A program made the translations under genes and the position numbers. The notes beneath the pieces are model-generated. The model saw nothing but the letters and a program-made list of their open reading frames with translations, did no database searches and was not told where the DNA came from. A DNA stretch of 64,000 bases. It comes from Planctomycetota bacterium (GTDB lineage: Bacteria > Planctomycetota > UBA1135 > GCA-002686595). Of the stretch, positions 1 through 9,483 are shown piece after piece. The stretch spans positions 434,001 through 498,000 of the forward strand of contig JADJQU010000003.1 of assembly GCA_016712565.1 (NCBI GenBank), in the 5' to 3' direction. The stretch's first letter is position 1, and every line of letters begins with the position of its first letter.

Positions 1-50
1 CGCCGGGGAGGCGCGTGCGGGCAGTATCATGCGGCCGGAGTCGCGAGCCC

Positions 51-1790
51 ATGCCCCAAGAAGCCAAGTCCACGGGAGGCGCGCGCGCGTGGGCCGCCCT
101 GCTGTGCGCCGTCCTGGCGATCCTCTGGGGCAGCAGCGTTTCCATGTCCCACTCCCTGGGGTACGACGAGGCGATGCACGCCGAGGCGCCGGCCCTGCGC
201 CTGTTGGCGGGCGTGCAGCAGGGGGAGTGGGGGACCGTGGGCGCGGCGTTCTTCGGCTGCGAGCAGTATCCCTTCGGCTATCCGCTGCTCCTCGCCCTCG
301 TGCAGGCCTGCACGGGGCCCTCCGAACTGGCCTGCCGCGTCACGGGCCGCGTGCTGTTCGCCCTGACCGTGTTCCTGATCTTCCTGATCACCGAGCGCGC
401 GGCGCGGGGAGCCGTCGACCGCGGCGCGCTGGATTCCACCCGCGCCCGCTTCGCGCCCTGGATCGCCCTGGGATTCGCGGCCCTCTCCCCGCTCGCCCTG
501 GCCTACTCGGGCACGCTGTTCCTGGAAGGGCCCTTCCTGGCCGCGGCCGCGGCTTCCGTGCACCTGTGGCTCGCGCGGCGCGAGGCCCTGGGCCCGCGGG
601 CGGCGCGTCTGGAGATCCTCACCGGCCTGCTGCTCGCCGCGGCGTTCTTCACCAAGTTCAACTACGCGGTGCTCCTGATCGGCGGCCTGTGTCTCGACTT
701 TTTGGCGGAGGGCCTCGGGGCGCTGCGCGCCAAGGCGCTCGCTCCGTGGATCGCAAGCGCGGGACGCCTGGCGCTGCTTCCGGCCCTGTCCCTATTGTGG
801 TGGTTCGTGCTGCCCTGGCCCGCGGGCCTGGAGACCGCGGCGTCCCACCGCGAGACGTTCGTCGCCTTCCTGCTGGGAAACCAGACGCTGGTCGCGCCCA
901 AGACCTTCCCCGAGCGCGCCATCGACTGGCTGGCGGGCGTGTTCGCCAACCCGCGCGCCTTCTGCCTGGGGTGCCTGGGCGTGCTCGCGGCCCTGCGACG
1001 GGTGGGGCTCCCCCAGGTGCGCAGCTTGGGGTTCTTGGCCCTGGCCCTGGTGGTGCCCGTGGCGCTCCATCCCTACCACCTCGACCGGTTTCTGCTGCCG
1101 GGGGCCCTGGTGCTGTGGATCCTCGCGGGACTGGGCCTCGCCCTGTGTCTGCCGCGGGCCGGGGGCCGGGCCCTGGCCGTGCTCGCGGGACTGGTGGTGC
1201 TGTGTGGGGTGCGGCGCGACCTCGACACCTCCTGGCTGCCCCGCTGGGTGGTGACGCCCCAGGGCGAGGAGGTCGCGGCCTACCAGCGCGCCTACATGGC
1301 CGAGAAGATCTCGCTCCATCCCGCGCGGGTGCTGCCCACGGCCGGCCTCGATCGCGCCACCAGCGACGCCGCCCTGGATCTCCTTCACGGCCTGTGCGAC
1401 GCCGCGGGGAGCGGGGACCTGCACCTCTGCTGGCTCGGGCCCGTGGCCAAGCTGCCGCCCATGGCGATCCAATTGGGGCTGGTGCGGCGTGGGGGAGATC
1501 CCCGTCGGCTGCTGGACGATCCCGCCCGGGCCATGCTCCTCGGCGTGGCGCCGGCGGACCCGGGCTGGGACGACGGGGCCCTGGCCGCGGCCGCGGCGCC
1601 CTTCGATGTGGTGCTCGCCAGCGATCCGGTCACCGCGTTCGGGACGGGAGAATGGGCCTTCGTCCAGGGCCACGTCGAGCGCCTGTTGGCCCTGGGCTAC
1701 CGCCGGGACCTGGCCGGCCCCCTGCTCCAACGCCTGCCCATGGGCAAGGAGCGCAGCGTCCACTTGCTCGTCCTGCGCAAGCCGCGATGA
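51..1790 (+). CDS. Polytopic membrane glycosyltransferase-like protein (GT-C / GT39-GT83 type)
   Basis: The frame encodes about 579 residues with many hydrophobic segments of 18-22 residues spread over residues 12-400, followed by a soluble C-terminal part. The first extracytoplasmic loop after the first membrane segment contains YDEAMHAE. Paired acidic residues at this place are typical of lipid-phosphate-sugar dependent GT-C transferases (ArnT/PMT family), so transfer of a sugar to a lipid or protein on the outer face of the membrane is the likely role. The substrate cannot be told. The ATG at 51 is chosen because GGAG lies 11 bases upstream. The same frame stays open to a GTG at 15 and possibly beyond the window edge. 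The stop overlaps the next start (ATGA), so it is translationally coupled to the mutS2-like gene. Confidence 0.6.
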   Translation: MPQEAKSTGGARAWAALLCAVLAILWGSSVSMSHSLGYDEAMHAEAPALRLLAGVQQGEWGTVGAAFFGCEQYPFGYPLLLALVQACTGPSELACRVTGRVLFALTVFLIFLITERAARGAVDRGALDSTRARFAPWIALGFAALSPLALAYSGTLFLEGPFLAAAAASVHLWLARREALGPRAARLEILTGLLLAAAFFTKFNYAVLLIGGLCLDFLAEGLGALRAKALAPWIASAGRLALLPALSLLWWFVLPWPAGLETAASHRETFVAFLLGNQTLVAPKTFPERAIDWLAGVFANPRAFCLGCLGVLAALRRVGLPQVRSLGFLALALVVPVALHPYHLDRFLLPGALVLWILAGLGLALCLPRAGGRALAVLAGLVVLCGVRRDLDTSWLPRWVVTPQGEEVAAYQRAYMAEKISLHPARVLPTAGLDRATSDAALDLLHGLCDAAGSGDLHLCWLGPVAKLPPMAIQLGLVRRGGDPRRLLDDPARAMLLGVAPADPGWDDGALAAAAAPFDVVLASDPVTAFGTGEWAFVQGHVERLLALGYRRDLAGPLLQRLPMGKERSVHLLVLRKPR

Positions 1791-3916
1791 AAGCCGACCC
1801 TTCCAAGCCGGAGGCGCGGGGCGGCGCGGGGCCGCGCGGATCCCTGGACGACTTCGCGGCGGAAGCCCTCGACTTCGGCGAGGTGCGCGCGCTGTTCGAG
1901 CGCCTGGCGCCGTCCTCCCTCGGTCGCGCGGCCCTGCGCCGCCTCGAGCCCCGCGAGGACGAGGACGCCCTGGGGGCCCATGCCCGGGCGCGCGAGATGG
2001 TCGAGCTGCTGAACCAGGATCGAGCGCCGGGCATGGCGGGTGTCAGCGACATCGAGCCGCCCCTGGCCGCCGCGCGGAAATTCTCCCGGCCCCTGGAGCA
2101 GGACGAGTTTTCTTCCCTGCAGGGCTTCCTCGAGGCCTGCGCGCGCCTCGCGCCCTGGTTCGACGAGCGCAAGGGAGCTTCGCCCGCGCTCGCGGCGCTG
2201 GGGACGGGCTTCCCCGACCTCGGCCACCTGCACGGGAAGTTCCTGGCCCAGTTGGACGAGCAGGGGGCCGTGCGGGCCGACGCGTCCCAGAAGCTCAAGC
2301 AGCTCAGCGCCACCGAGCGCGAACTCTCCGAGAAGCTCGAGGGCATCGTGCGCCGATTGATCGGCAACGCGGCGATCCGCATCCATCTCTCGGACACCAG
2401 CGTGCACCTGCGCGGCGGCCGCCGCGTGCTGGCGGTCAAGGCCAAGTCGGCGGGGCGCGTGCCGGGGCTCTTGCTGGACCGCTCCTCCAGCGGCGAGACC
2501 GCCTTCATCGAGCCGCGGGAGTGCACCGAGCCCGCGCACCGCCTGGCGGGAGTGGAGATCGACTTGCGACGCGAGCAGCAGCGCATCCTGCTGGAGTTGA
2601 CCCGCGAGCTCCTGGCCGAGGAGCCGCGGCTCCTGGTGGCCGCGGCGCGCCTGGCGGAACTGGAACTGGCCTTGATCAGCGCGCTCTATTGTCGCGAGCA
2701 TGGGGCGCGCGTGCCCGAGGTGGCCCGATCGAGGGACGGTGCCCGGGCGACCCTGGTGCTGCGCGGCGCGCGCCATCCCCTGCTCGTGGAGCAGGCGCGA
2801 GCGGGCAAGCTCGAGCACGTGGTCCCGATCGACCTGCGCCTGGGGGCGGAATTCGACCTCTTGGTGATCACCGGTCCCAACACCGGCGGCAAGACCCTGG
2901 CGCTCAAGACCGTCGGCGTGGCGGCCCTGCTGGCGCGCCTGGGACTGCCGTTTCCCTGCGATTCCTCCTCGCGCATTCCGCTCTACTCGGGCATCTGCGC
3001 CGACATCGGCGACGAGCAGGAGATCCGCCAGAGCCTGTCCACCTTCTCGTCGCACCTGGCGCGCATCCGATCCGGACTGGCCCGCGCCACGCCGCACACC
3101 CTGGTGCTCCTGGACGAGCTGGGCGGGGGCACCGATCCCGACGAGGGGGCGGCGCTTTCGGACGCGATCCTCGAGCATCTGCTGGAGCGCGGCGTGCCCG
3201 CCATCGCCACCACGCACCTGTCCAAGCTCAAGGAATTCGCCTTCCGCAACGCGCGCGCCGAGAACGCCAGCGTGGCCTTCGACCCAGCGACCCTGAAGCC
3301 CCTTTACCGGATGATGATCGGCACGCCCGGGGAGTCCTGCGCGCTCCTGATCGCCCGGCGCCTGGGCCTCGATCCCGAAATCTGCCGGCGCGCGGGGGAG
3401 CGGCTGGTGCGCCGCGATCGCGAGGTGGCTGAATTGATGGAGAAAGTGCGCGGCGCGCGGGTCGAGGCCGAGCGCACCCGCAGCAACGCCGAGGACCTGC
3501 TGCGCGAGGCGGAGGTCGCCCGCGAGCAACTGGCGGAGGAACGCGGGGCCCTTTCGCGCAAGAGCGATCTGCTCGCCGACGAGGCCCAGCGGGGACTGGA
3601 GGAGCGCGTGCGCGAGGCCGGACGGGCCCTGGAGCGCGCCCTGGCGATCCTGCCCCAGATTCCCGCCGTGCCCGCCGCCGCCATGCGCGAGGCCCTGGAG
3701 GCGGCGCGCGGCGAACTCTCGGGTGCCTCGCTCACCGAGCGCCGACAGCAGTTCCTCGCTTCCCTGGCCAAGAACCGCTTCGTCTACGTGCCGCGGCTCA
3801 AGAAGCGCGTCCCGATCGTCAAGGTGGACCGCGACCGGGGCCTGCTCACCGTGCGGCTGGGCACGCTGGCCGTGAGCGTGGCCTTCGACGAGGTGACCTC
3901 CAGCGAAGCACCCTGA
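1787..3916 (+). CDS. mutS2: MutS2-family DNA-binding ATPase lacking an Smr domain
   Basis: The product is 709 residues. It starts with the helical clamp/connector region and reaches a Walker A GPNTGGKT at residues 363-370. The MutS signature follows, with the Walker B stretch LVLLDELGGGTDPDEG and the switch IATTHLSKLKEFA. A long charged coiled coil comes next (about residues 540-640), then a small beta-rich KOW-like segment. MutS2 proteins act on branched DNA and, in Bacillus, on collided ribosomes. Family members usually run to about 780 residues and end in a nuclease-type Smr domain. Here the stop follows the KOW-like part directly, so Smr is missing. The start overlaps the stop of the upstream membrane gene by four bases. 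Family assignment is firm; the cellular role is inferred. Confidence 0.85.
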   Translation: MKADPSKPEARGGAGPRGSLDDFAAEALDFGEVRALFERLAPSSLGRAALRRLEPREDEDALGAHARAREMVELLNQDRAPGMAGVSDIEPPLAAARKFSRPLEQDEFSSLQGFLEACARLAPWFDERKGASPALAALGTGFPDLGHLHGKFLAQLDEQGAVRADASQKLKQLSATERELSEKLEGIVRRLIGNAAIRIHLSDTSVHLRGGRRVLAVKAKSAGRVPGLLLDRSSSGETAFIEPRECTEPAHRLAGVEIDLRREQQRILLELTRELLAEEPRLLVAAARLAELELALISALYCREHGARVPEVARSRDGARATLVLRGARHPLLVEQARAGKLEHVVPIDLRLGAEFDLLVITGPNTGGKTLALKTVGVAALLARLGLPFPCDSSSRIPLYSGICADIGDEQEIRQSLSTFSSHLARIRSGLARATPHTLVLLDELGGGTDPDEGAALSDAILEHLLERGVPAIATTHLSKLKEFAFRNARAENASVAFDPATLKPLYRMMIGTPGESCALLIARRLGLDPEICRRAGERLVRRDREVAELMEKVRGARVEAERTRSNAEDLLREAEVAREQLAEERGALSRKSDLLADEAQRGLEERVREAGRALERALAILPQIPAVPAAAMREALEAARGELSGASLTERRQQFLASLAKNRFVYVPRLKKRVPIVKVDRDRGLLTVRLGTLAVSVAFDEVTSSEAP

Positions 3917-4002
3917 CGCCCCCGGAGTGGGCCCCGGTCTCGCGCCGTCTCCCCCCATGGGCCCCGGGGCCGCGGGCCGGTGCGGCCGCCGCGATTCCCC
4001 CG

Positions 4003-4032
4003 CTGAACGTCCCGGGCGCCTCCCGGTATGCT
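4003..4032 (+). promoter_or_regulatory. Possible promoter for aroC
   Basis: CTGAAC at 4003-4008 and TATGCT at 4027-4032 are separated by 18 bases, 45 bases before the aroC start. The -10 is good and the -35 is weak, so this is only a candidate. Confidence 0.3.
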
Positions 4033-4076
4033 CCTTCCATGTTGCCCCATACCGCCCAGGTTCTCGGAGCCTTGCG

Positions 4077-5234
4077 ATGACGCGCCTGGTCTGGCGCACG
4101 GCGGGGGAGTCCCACGGCCGCGGGCTCGTGGCGCTCCTGGAGGGTTTTCCCGCCGGCGTGGAGCTGGATCTCGCCCGCATCGACGCCGACCTCGCGCGCC
4201 GCCAGGGCGGCTACGGCCGCGGTGGGCGGATGCGGATCGAGCGCGACCACGCGGAGGTGCTTTCGGGCCTGCGGGCGGGCCGAACCTTGGGCTCGCCCAT
4301 CGCGCTGCTGATCGAGAACCGCGACGCCACGATCGAGCGCCTGCCCGTGCCCGGCAATCCCCGGCCGGGCCACGCGGACCTGGCGGGTTGCCAGAAACTG
4401 GGGATGCGCGACCCCCGGGCCGTTCTGGAGCGCGCCAGCGCCCGGGAGACCGCGGCGCGCGTGGCCCTGGCCGCCATCGGGCGCCAACTGCTGGAGCCCT
4501 TCGGCATCGAGGTCTTCGCCCACGTGGTCGAACTCGGCGGTCAGGCGGCTCGGGCCGATGCCTTCGAGGCGGCGGGGGGGCGGCGAGCGGAGTTGCGCGC
4601 GCAGAGCGAGTTTTTCGGGCTGGATCCGGCCCTGGAGGAACCCTGGCGTCGGGCCGTGGACCAGGCCCGGGAGCAGGGGGATTCCCTCGGTGGCGTCTTC
4701 GAGGTGCGCGCCCTGGGGCTGCCCCCGGGCCTGGGCAGCTACCACTCCGGGCCGGAGCGCCTGACCGCGCGCCTGGGCGGGGCCCTGTTCTCGATCCCGG
4801 CCATCAAGGGCGTGGAGTTCGGATTGGGGTTCGAGGCGGCCCGGCGCCCCGGCTCGCGGGTTCACGACCCCATCGTGCCCCGGCCGGCCGGGGCCCCGGG
4901 CAGCCAGTTCGGGCGCTTCGCCCGCGCCAGCAACGGCGCGGGCGGCCTCGAGGGCGGAATGACCACCGGGGAGCCCCTGGTGGTCCGCGTCGCCATGAAG
5001 CCCATCCCCACGCTGCGCCAGGGCCTGCCGAGCGTGGATTTCGAGAGCGGCGAGCCCGTCCGCGCCACCTACCAACGCTCGGACGTCACCTCGGTGCCGG
5101 CGTGCAGCGTCGTTGGAGAGGCCATGGTCCTCCTGGAGCTGTGCGACGCCTTCCTCTCCAAGCTCTCGGGCGATTCCTTGGACGAGGTCCGGGGGGCCTA
5201 CGCGGCCCACTGCCAGCGGCTGCGGGAGCTCTGA
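4077..5234 (+). CDS. aroC: Chorismate synthase
   Basis: This enzyme converts 5-enolpyruvylshikimate 3-phosphate to chorismate, the last step of the shikimate pathway, using reduced FMN. The 385-residue product begins MTRLVWRTAGESHG, where GESHG is the first family signature. RASARETAAR near residue 120 is the second, and the FMN/phosphate-binding Arg-rich segments are present. Length is normal for the family (about 360-400). The ATG at 4077 is preceded by GGAG at 4066-4069, good ribosome-binding spacing, and matches the usual N-terminus. The frame is open further upstream, but that part shows no conserved sequence. The gene is separated from mutS2 by 160 bases and probably has its own promoter. 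Confidence 0.95.
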   Translation: MTRLVWRTAGESHGRGLVALLEGFPAGVELDLARIDADLARRQGGYGRGGRMRIERDHAEVLSGLRAGRTLGSPIALLIENRDATIERLPVPGNPRPGHADLAGCQKLGMRDPRAVLERASARETAARVALAAIGRQLLEPFGIEVFAHVVELGGQAARADAFEAAGGRRAELRAQSEFFGLDPALEEPWRRAVDQAREQGDSLGGVFEVRALGLPPGLGSYHSGPERLTARLGGALFSIPAIKGVEFGLGFEAARRPGSRVHDPIVPRPAGAPGSQFGRFARASNGAGGLEGGMTTGEPLVVRVAMKPIPTLRQGLPSVDFESGEPVRATYQRSDVTSVPACSVVGEAMVLLELCDAFLSKLSGDSLDEVRGAYAAHCQRLREL

Positions 5235-5298
5235 GGGTGGCCCATTCCGGTGGGGGGGAGGCCGCCGGGAGGTCCGGCTCGAGGGAGGCCCGGGCGGG

Positions 5299-5418
5299 GT
5301 CGCCTCCGGCACCGAAACGGGGGTCGCCTCCGGCACGATGCCGGTGGTCGCCTCCGGCACCGAAACGGGGGTCGCCTCCGGCTCCGAAAAGGGGGTCGCC
5401 TCCGGCTCCGGGGGGGAT
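5299..5418. repeat. Five tandem copies of a 24-base repeat downstream of aroC
   Basis: Units start at 5299, 5323, 5347, 5371 and 5395. Each begins GTCGCCTCCGGC and most continue with ACCGAAACGGGG or a close variant. Units 1 and 3 are identical over 24 bases. The second unit differs in its second half, and the fourth and fifth share a TCC variant. The period is a multiple of three and all frames stay open, but no start, ribosome-binding site or conserved protein is visible, so I treat it as an intergenic minisatellite between aroC and the tRNA promoter. Confidence 0.85.
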
Positions 5419-5433
5419 TTCCCGCCTGGACCC

Positions 5434-5461
5434 TTGACGGGGGAGCGCGGAGCCGTATCTT
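5434..5461 (+). promoter_or_regulatory. Promoter for the tRNA-tuf operon
   Basis: TTGACG at 5434-5439 and TATCTT at 5456-5461 are spaced by 16 bases, close to the sigma-70 consensus. The predicted transcript would start near 5468, about 85 bases before the first tRNA. The same -10 hexamer occurs in the S10 operon promoter at 24473-24478, which supports both. Confidence 0.7.
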
Positions 5462-5551
5462 CTCACCCCTCCCTATGTCGCCTGGGGTGCTACGGGTCCT
5501 CAGCGGATCCGCGGTATCCCTCGGCCTTGGGCCGCGACGGCGGGCGTGCTC

Positions 5552-5623
5552 GCCAGCGTGGCTCAACGGTAGAGCACCGGTTTTGTAAACCGGCGGTTGC
5601 GGGTTCGATTCCCGCCGCTGGCT
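5552..5623 (+). tRNA. tRNA-Thr (anticodon TGT)
   Basis: The cloverleaf has acceptor GCCAGCG pairing with CGCTGGC. The anticodon stem CCGGT/ACCGG closes a seven-base loop TTTGTAA with anticodon TGT. The T arm is GCGGG/CCCGC around TTCGATT. The 3' CCA is not encoded (the next bases are CCG). It is the first gene of the tRNA-tuf cluster and corresponds in position to thrU of E. coli. Confidence 0.96.
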
Positions 5624-5962
5624 CCGCCCTTGGGTCCCGTGCCCCGAGCACAGGCAGCTCTCTCCAACGACGAACGCGCGAACGCCGCCGCGAGACCTCG
5701 CGACCCGGCCTTCTCCACGCACCCGGCAGGTCGGCGCCCCACGGCACCCGACCAGCCGCGCTCCATGGCAACGAGACCCTTCCGGATGACACGGGAGCGG
5801 CCGCATCGATCGATTTCCGCCCACGCGTCCCTAGGACGCGCTTGCGGGCCTGCCTTCACGGCGGGCCGGCAACTCGGGCCCCAGACGATTGCGGCTGCGC
5901 CAGAACCGAGCACCCGAGAGACCAGGCGCGCCGGGCACCTCGCCCGGAGCGCTCGTGCTAAG
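5624..5962 (+). other. 339-base spacer between tRNA-Thr and tRNA-Tyr
   Basis: No protein gene is supported here. The only clear structure is a perfect hairpin at 5824-5840 (CGCGTCC, loop CTA, GGACGCG). The spacer is far longer than in the equivalent E. coli operon and is presumably removed by RNase processing of a common transcript. Confidence 0.6.
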
Positions 5963-6044
5963 GGGGAGATACTCAAGCGGCCAACGAGGTCAGACTGTAA
6001 ATCTGATGGCACTGCCTTCGGCGGTTCGAATCCGCCTCTCCCCA
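5963..6044 (+). tRNA. tRNA-Tyr (anticodon GTA)
   Basis: The acceptor is GGGGAGA/TCTCCCC. Anticodon stem TCAGA/TCTGA closes the loop CTGTAAA with anticodon GTA. A long variable arm of the class II type is present, and the T arm is GGCGG/CCGCC. The discriminator is A at 6044, and CCA is encoded at 6045-6047. It corresponds to tyrU in the E. coli arrangement. Confidence 0.96.
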
Positions 6045-6080
6045 CCACCCAGCGCCAGGCGGACCGCCGCGGCGCGATCG

Positions 6081-6162
6081 CCCCAGGGTTGCCTGGGGGT
6101 GCCCGGCGCAAGCCGGGTGGGCCGAACCGGCGCAGGCCGGACGGCCAACCGGCGCAGGCCGG
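6081..6162 (+). repeat. Array of four small hairpins in the tRNA-Tyr/tRNA-Gly spacer
   Basis: Four stem-loops follow closely. 6081-6098 is CCCCAGG, loop GTTG, CCTGGGG. 6102-6117 is CCCGGC, GNRA loop GCAA, GCCGGG. 6127-6140 and 6149-6162 are both CCGGC, loop GCAG, GCCGG. The last two sit in direct 22-base repeats. No T tract follows, so they do not look like ordinary terminators. They lie in a 348-base spacer (6048-6395) that holds no gene. Confidence 0.7.
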
Positions 6163-6395
6163 ACTGGTGGGGCGAGGCCCGCGGGCCCAGCCCCTTCGCG
6201 CGAGCCACCCCCACGCACTCTGGTCCTCGAACGGTCTCGATTCGGCCCCTCCGGGCGTGCGCGGCTCTGGTTTTTCGACCGTGGCCCTTGCGTCGCCCGA
6301 TCCCGCGAACCACGAGCTCTGGCAACCGGCAACCGGCCGGTGACGCGATCGGGATTCCCCAGATCGCGGCCGCGGCCCGTCGCGCGCTCCACTCA

Positions 6396-6466
6396 GCGGG
6401 CGTAGTTCAATGGTAGAACTTCAGCCTTCCAAGCTGATAGCGTGGGTTCGATTCCCATCGCCCGCT
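6396..6466 (+). tRNA. tRNA-Gly (anticodon TCC)
   Basis: The acceptor is GCGGGCG/CGCCCGC, the anticodon loop is CTTCCAA with TCC, and the T loop TTCGATT is intact. The discriminator is T, followed by an encoded CCA (6467-6469). It occupies the glyT position of the conserved cluster. Confidence 0.96.
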
Positions 6467-6521
6467 CCATCCTGCGAGCGCGCAGGACCTGACCCTCGCA
6501 CCCGTCCTCCGGAACACTTGC

Positions 6522-6582
6522 GCGCGCGGCACGCCGCCGCGCGCAGGTCGGCGAACCGCCGCACGCCCGGATCCGGGCGTGC
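6522..6582 (+). other. Two strong hairpins just before tRNA-Thr(GGT)
   Basis: The first is a nine-base-pair stem at 6522-6530 with 6536-6544, with loop ACGCC. The second is the palindrome GCACGCCCGG-AT-CCGGGCGTGC at 6561-6582. The second ends seven bases before the mature 5' end of tRNA-Thr, so both are candidate processing or folding elements of the polycistronic precursor. Confidence 0.55.
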
Positions 6583-6588
6583 CGCGCC

Positions 6589-6660
<72 letters not shown>

Positions 6661-6862
6661 CCACCTTTCCGGATGCAGGCACGGCAGTCGGCACCGCGAC
6701 TGGCCCCGCCCCCCCCGCCTCCGGCACGCAACTCGACAACTCAGCTCTCCCCCCACTCCCCATCCTTCCGCGGACTCCACCGGGGTCCGTCCAACCTCAG
6801 CAATCCCAGTCTTCCCTCGCCTGCAGCGGGGGTCAGCGCCGTCCAGTCACCGGAGAACCTAC

Positions 6863-8065
<1,203 letters not shown>

Positions 8066-8078
8066 TCACCGCGGTCCA

Positions 8079-8111
8079 CGCGGCGGGCGCGTCCACAGCG
8101 CGTCCGCCGCG
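8079..8111 (+). terminator. Stem-loop between tuf and rpmG, without T tract
   Basis: Thirteen pairs (8079-8091 with 8099-8111, one G-T) enclose the loop TCCACAG, 13 bases after the tuf stop. There is no T run, so it may attenuate transcription or stabilise the tuf 3' end rather than terminate fully. Confidence 0.5.
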
Positions 8112-8168
8112 AGCCGCACCCAGCTCCGCCCCTCCCAGACCCCAGGCCTCGAAGTTCCCTCCGACCCC

Positions 8169-8327
8169 ATGAAGACCAAGGAACGGTTCGTGTTCCTCGA
8201 GTGCACCGAGTGCAAGAACCGGAACTACACGACGCACAAGCGTCAGAAGTCCGGCTACAAGCTCGAGAAGAGCAAGTACTGCCGTTTCTGCCGCAAGCAC
8301 AAGCCGCACAAGGAACACAAGCTCTAG
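8169..8327 (+). CDS. rpmG: 50S ribosomal protein L33
   Basis: This short gene of 52 residues begins MKTKERFVFLECTECKNRNY and ends KPHKEHKL. L33 sits at the tRNA E site of the large subunit. Four cysteines as CTEC and CRFC make this the zinc-binding (C+) form. Its place directly upstream of secE and nusG is conserved in many bacteria. Confidence 0.95.
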   Translation: MKTKERFVFLECTECKNRNYTTHKRQKSGYKLEKSKYCRFCRKHKPHKEHKL

Positions 8328-8385
8328 TTCGGGGCTTTCCTCGCCCGCGCGCCTTCCCTCCCACGACCCCACCCGCAGAAGACCC

Positions 8386-8832
8386 ATGGCTTACCGCAAA
8401 GATCAAGGACGCATGGCCCGCATGGCCGCGTTCTGGTCGTTGGCAATCCTCGCGCTGTGGGGAGCGCGGGCGCTCAACATCCAGCTCGGCGTGCTGAGCA
8501 AGACGCTCGGGACGCGCCTGGGTGCGGACGAAAACGGCGTGGGGGGGCTGTACCTGCCCGTGCTGGGCGTGGGCGTCACGCCGGCCTTCCTGATCGCCAC
8601 GCTGGTGGGGGCGGCGAGCGTGTTCTTCCTCTACCGCTGGCTCGAAAAGCCGGTCAATGCAGACCTCTTGATCGACACCGAGAGCGAGCTGCGCAAGGTC
8701 ACCTGGCCGACCTTCAAGGATGTGGTCAACTCCTCGCTCGTGGTGATCATCTGCGTGGTCTTCCTGATGGCCTTCCTGGCCGGCACCGACTGGATGATCG
8801 CGCGCGTCACCCGACTTCTCTGGTTCGGCTGA
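8386..8832 (+). CDS. secE: Protein translocase subunit SecE
   Basis: SecE clamps SecY in the Sec translocon of the inner membrane. The 148-residue product is longer than the minimal single-span SecE. It has two hydrophobic segments in its N-terminal half (around residues 12-30 and 55-80), then the family's conserved amphipathic stretch TESELRKVTWPTFKDV. The essential last membrane span, SSLVVIICVVFLMAFLAG, follows. The three-span layout resembles E. coli SecE. It lies between rpmG and nusG, the usual order. Confidence 0.93.
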   Translation: MAYRKDQGRMARMAAFWSLAILALWGARALNIQLGVLSKTLGTRLGADENGVGGLYLPVLGVGVTPAFLIATLVGAASVFFLYRWLEKPVNADLLIDTESELRKVTWPTFKDVVNSSLVVIICVVFLMAFLAGTDWMIARVTRLLWFG

Positions 8833-8878
8833 GAGCCCAGAGCCCACAGCACCTCACCAAGAGCAGAGCGAAACACAC

Positions 8879-9430
8879 GTGGCACACAAGTGGTACTTCG
8901 TCCGTTGCCAGTCAGGTTGCGAGGACTCCGTCCGCAAGCAGCTGGAATTGCGCATCAAGCTCGCGGGCGTGCAGGACATCGTCCCGCAGGTGCTCGTGCC
9001 CTTCGAGCGCGTCACGGACCTGAAGGGCGGCAAGAAGCGCATCGTCAACCGCAAGCTGTACCCCGGCTATTTGATGCTGCAGGTGGACCTGGCCAATCCG
9101 GAGGATCCGCGCGCGCTGCAGGCCCAGGCCGTGGTGCGCGAGACCGGCAAGGTCGGCGACTTCCTCGGCGCCCGCGGCGAGCCGGTGCCGCTCTCCGACG
9201 GTGAAGTCCAGTCGATCCTGATGCGGATGTCGGACACGGAGTCGCGCCCGCAGGTCACGATCGGCCTGCAGAAGGGCGACATGGTCAAGATCAAGTCCGG
9301 AGCGTTCGACGGCTTCGACGGTGCCGTCGAGGACGTTTCTCCGGAAAAGGGCACGGTGCGCGTCGTGGTGACGATCTTCGGACGTCCCACGCCGGTCGAG
9401 CTCGAATACTGGGAAGTGGAAAAAGTCTGA
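8879..9430 (+). CDS. nusG: Transcription termination/antitermination factor NusG
   Basis: NusG binds RNA polymerase, suppresses pausing and links to Rho or to ribosomal S10. The 183-residue protein has the NGN domain starting HKWYFVRCQSGCEDSVRKQL and the C-terminal KOW domain (QKGDMVKIKSGAFDGFDGAV). The start is GTG at 8879, which gives the normal family N-terminus. It lies 46 bases after secE. A small perfect hairpin follows before rplK. Confidence 0.97.
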   Translation: MAHKWYFVRCQSGCEDSVRKQLELRIKLAGVQDIVPQVLVPFERVTDLKGGKKRIVNRKLYPGYLMLQVDLANPEDPRALQAQAVVRETGKVGDFLGARGEPVPLSDGEVQSILMRMSDTESRPQVTIGLQKGDMVKIKSGAFDGFDGAVEDVSPEKGTVRVVVTIFGRPTPVELEYWEVEKV

Positions 9431-9439
9431 GGGCAAGCG

Positions 9440-9456
9440 GACTCCCGCCGGGAGTC
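9440..9456 (+). promoter_or_regulatory. Small hairpin in the rplK leader
   Basis: GACTCCC, loop GCC, GGGAGTC forms a perfect seven-pair stem 27 bases before the rplK start. In E. coli ribosomal L1 represses rplK-rplA by binding near this place. Whether this hairpin is an L1 site cannot be decided by eye. Confidence 0.35.
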
Positions 9457-9483
9457 TGACGGCGCGCCCCAAAGGAACACGCG

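Noticed and set aside
5086..5466. A repeat protein encoded on the minus strand across the 24-base repeats
   Set aside because: It overlaps the end of aroC, has no ribosome-binding site, and its sequence is only the translation of the minisatellite.
5299..6582. CRISPR array
   Set aside because: The repeats at 5299-5418 are directly adjacent, without spacers, and the hairpins at 6081-6162 vary in sequence. No cas gene is present.
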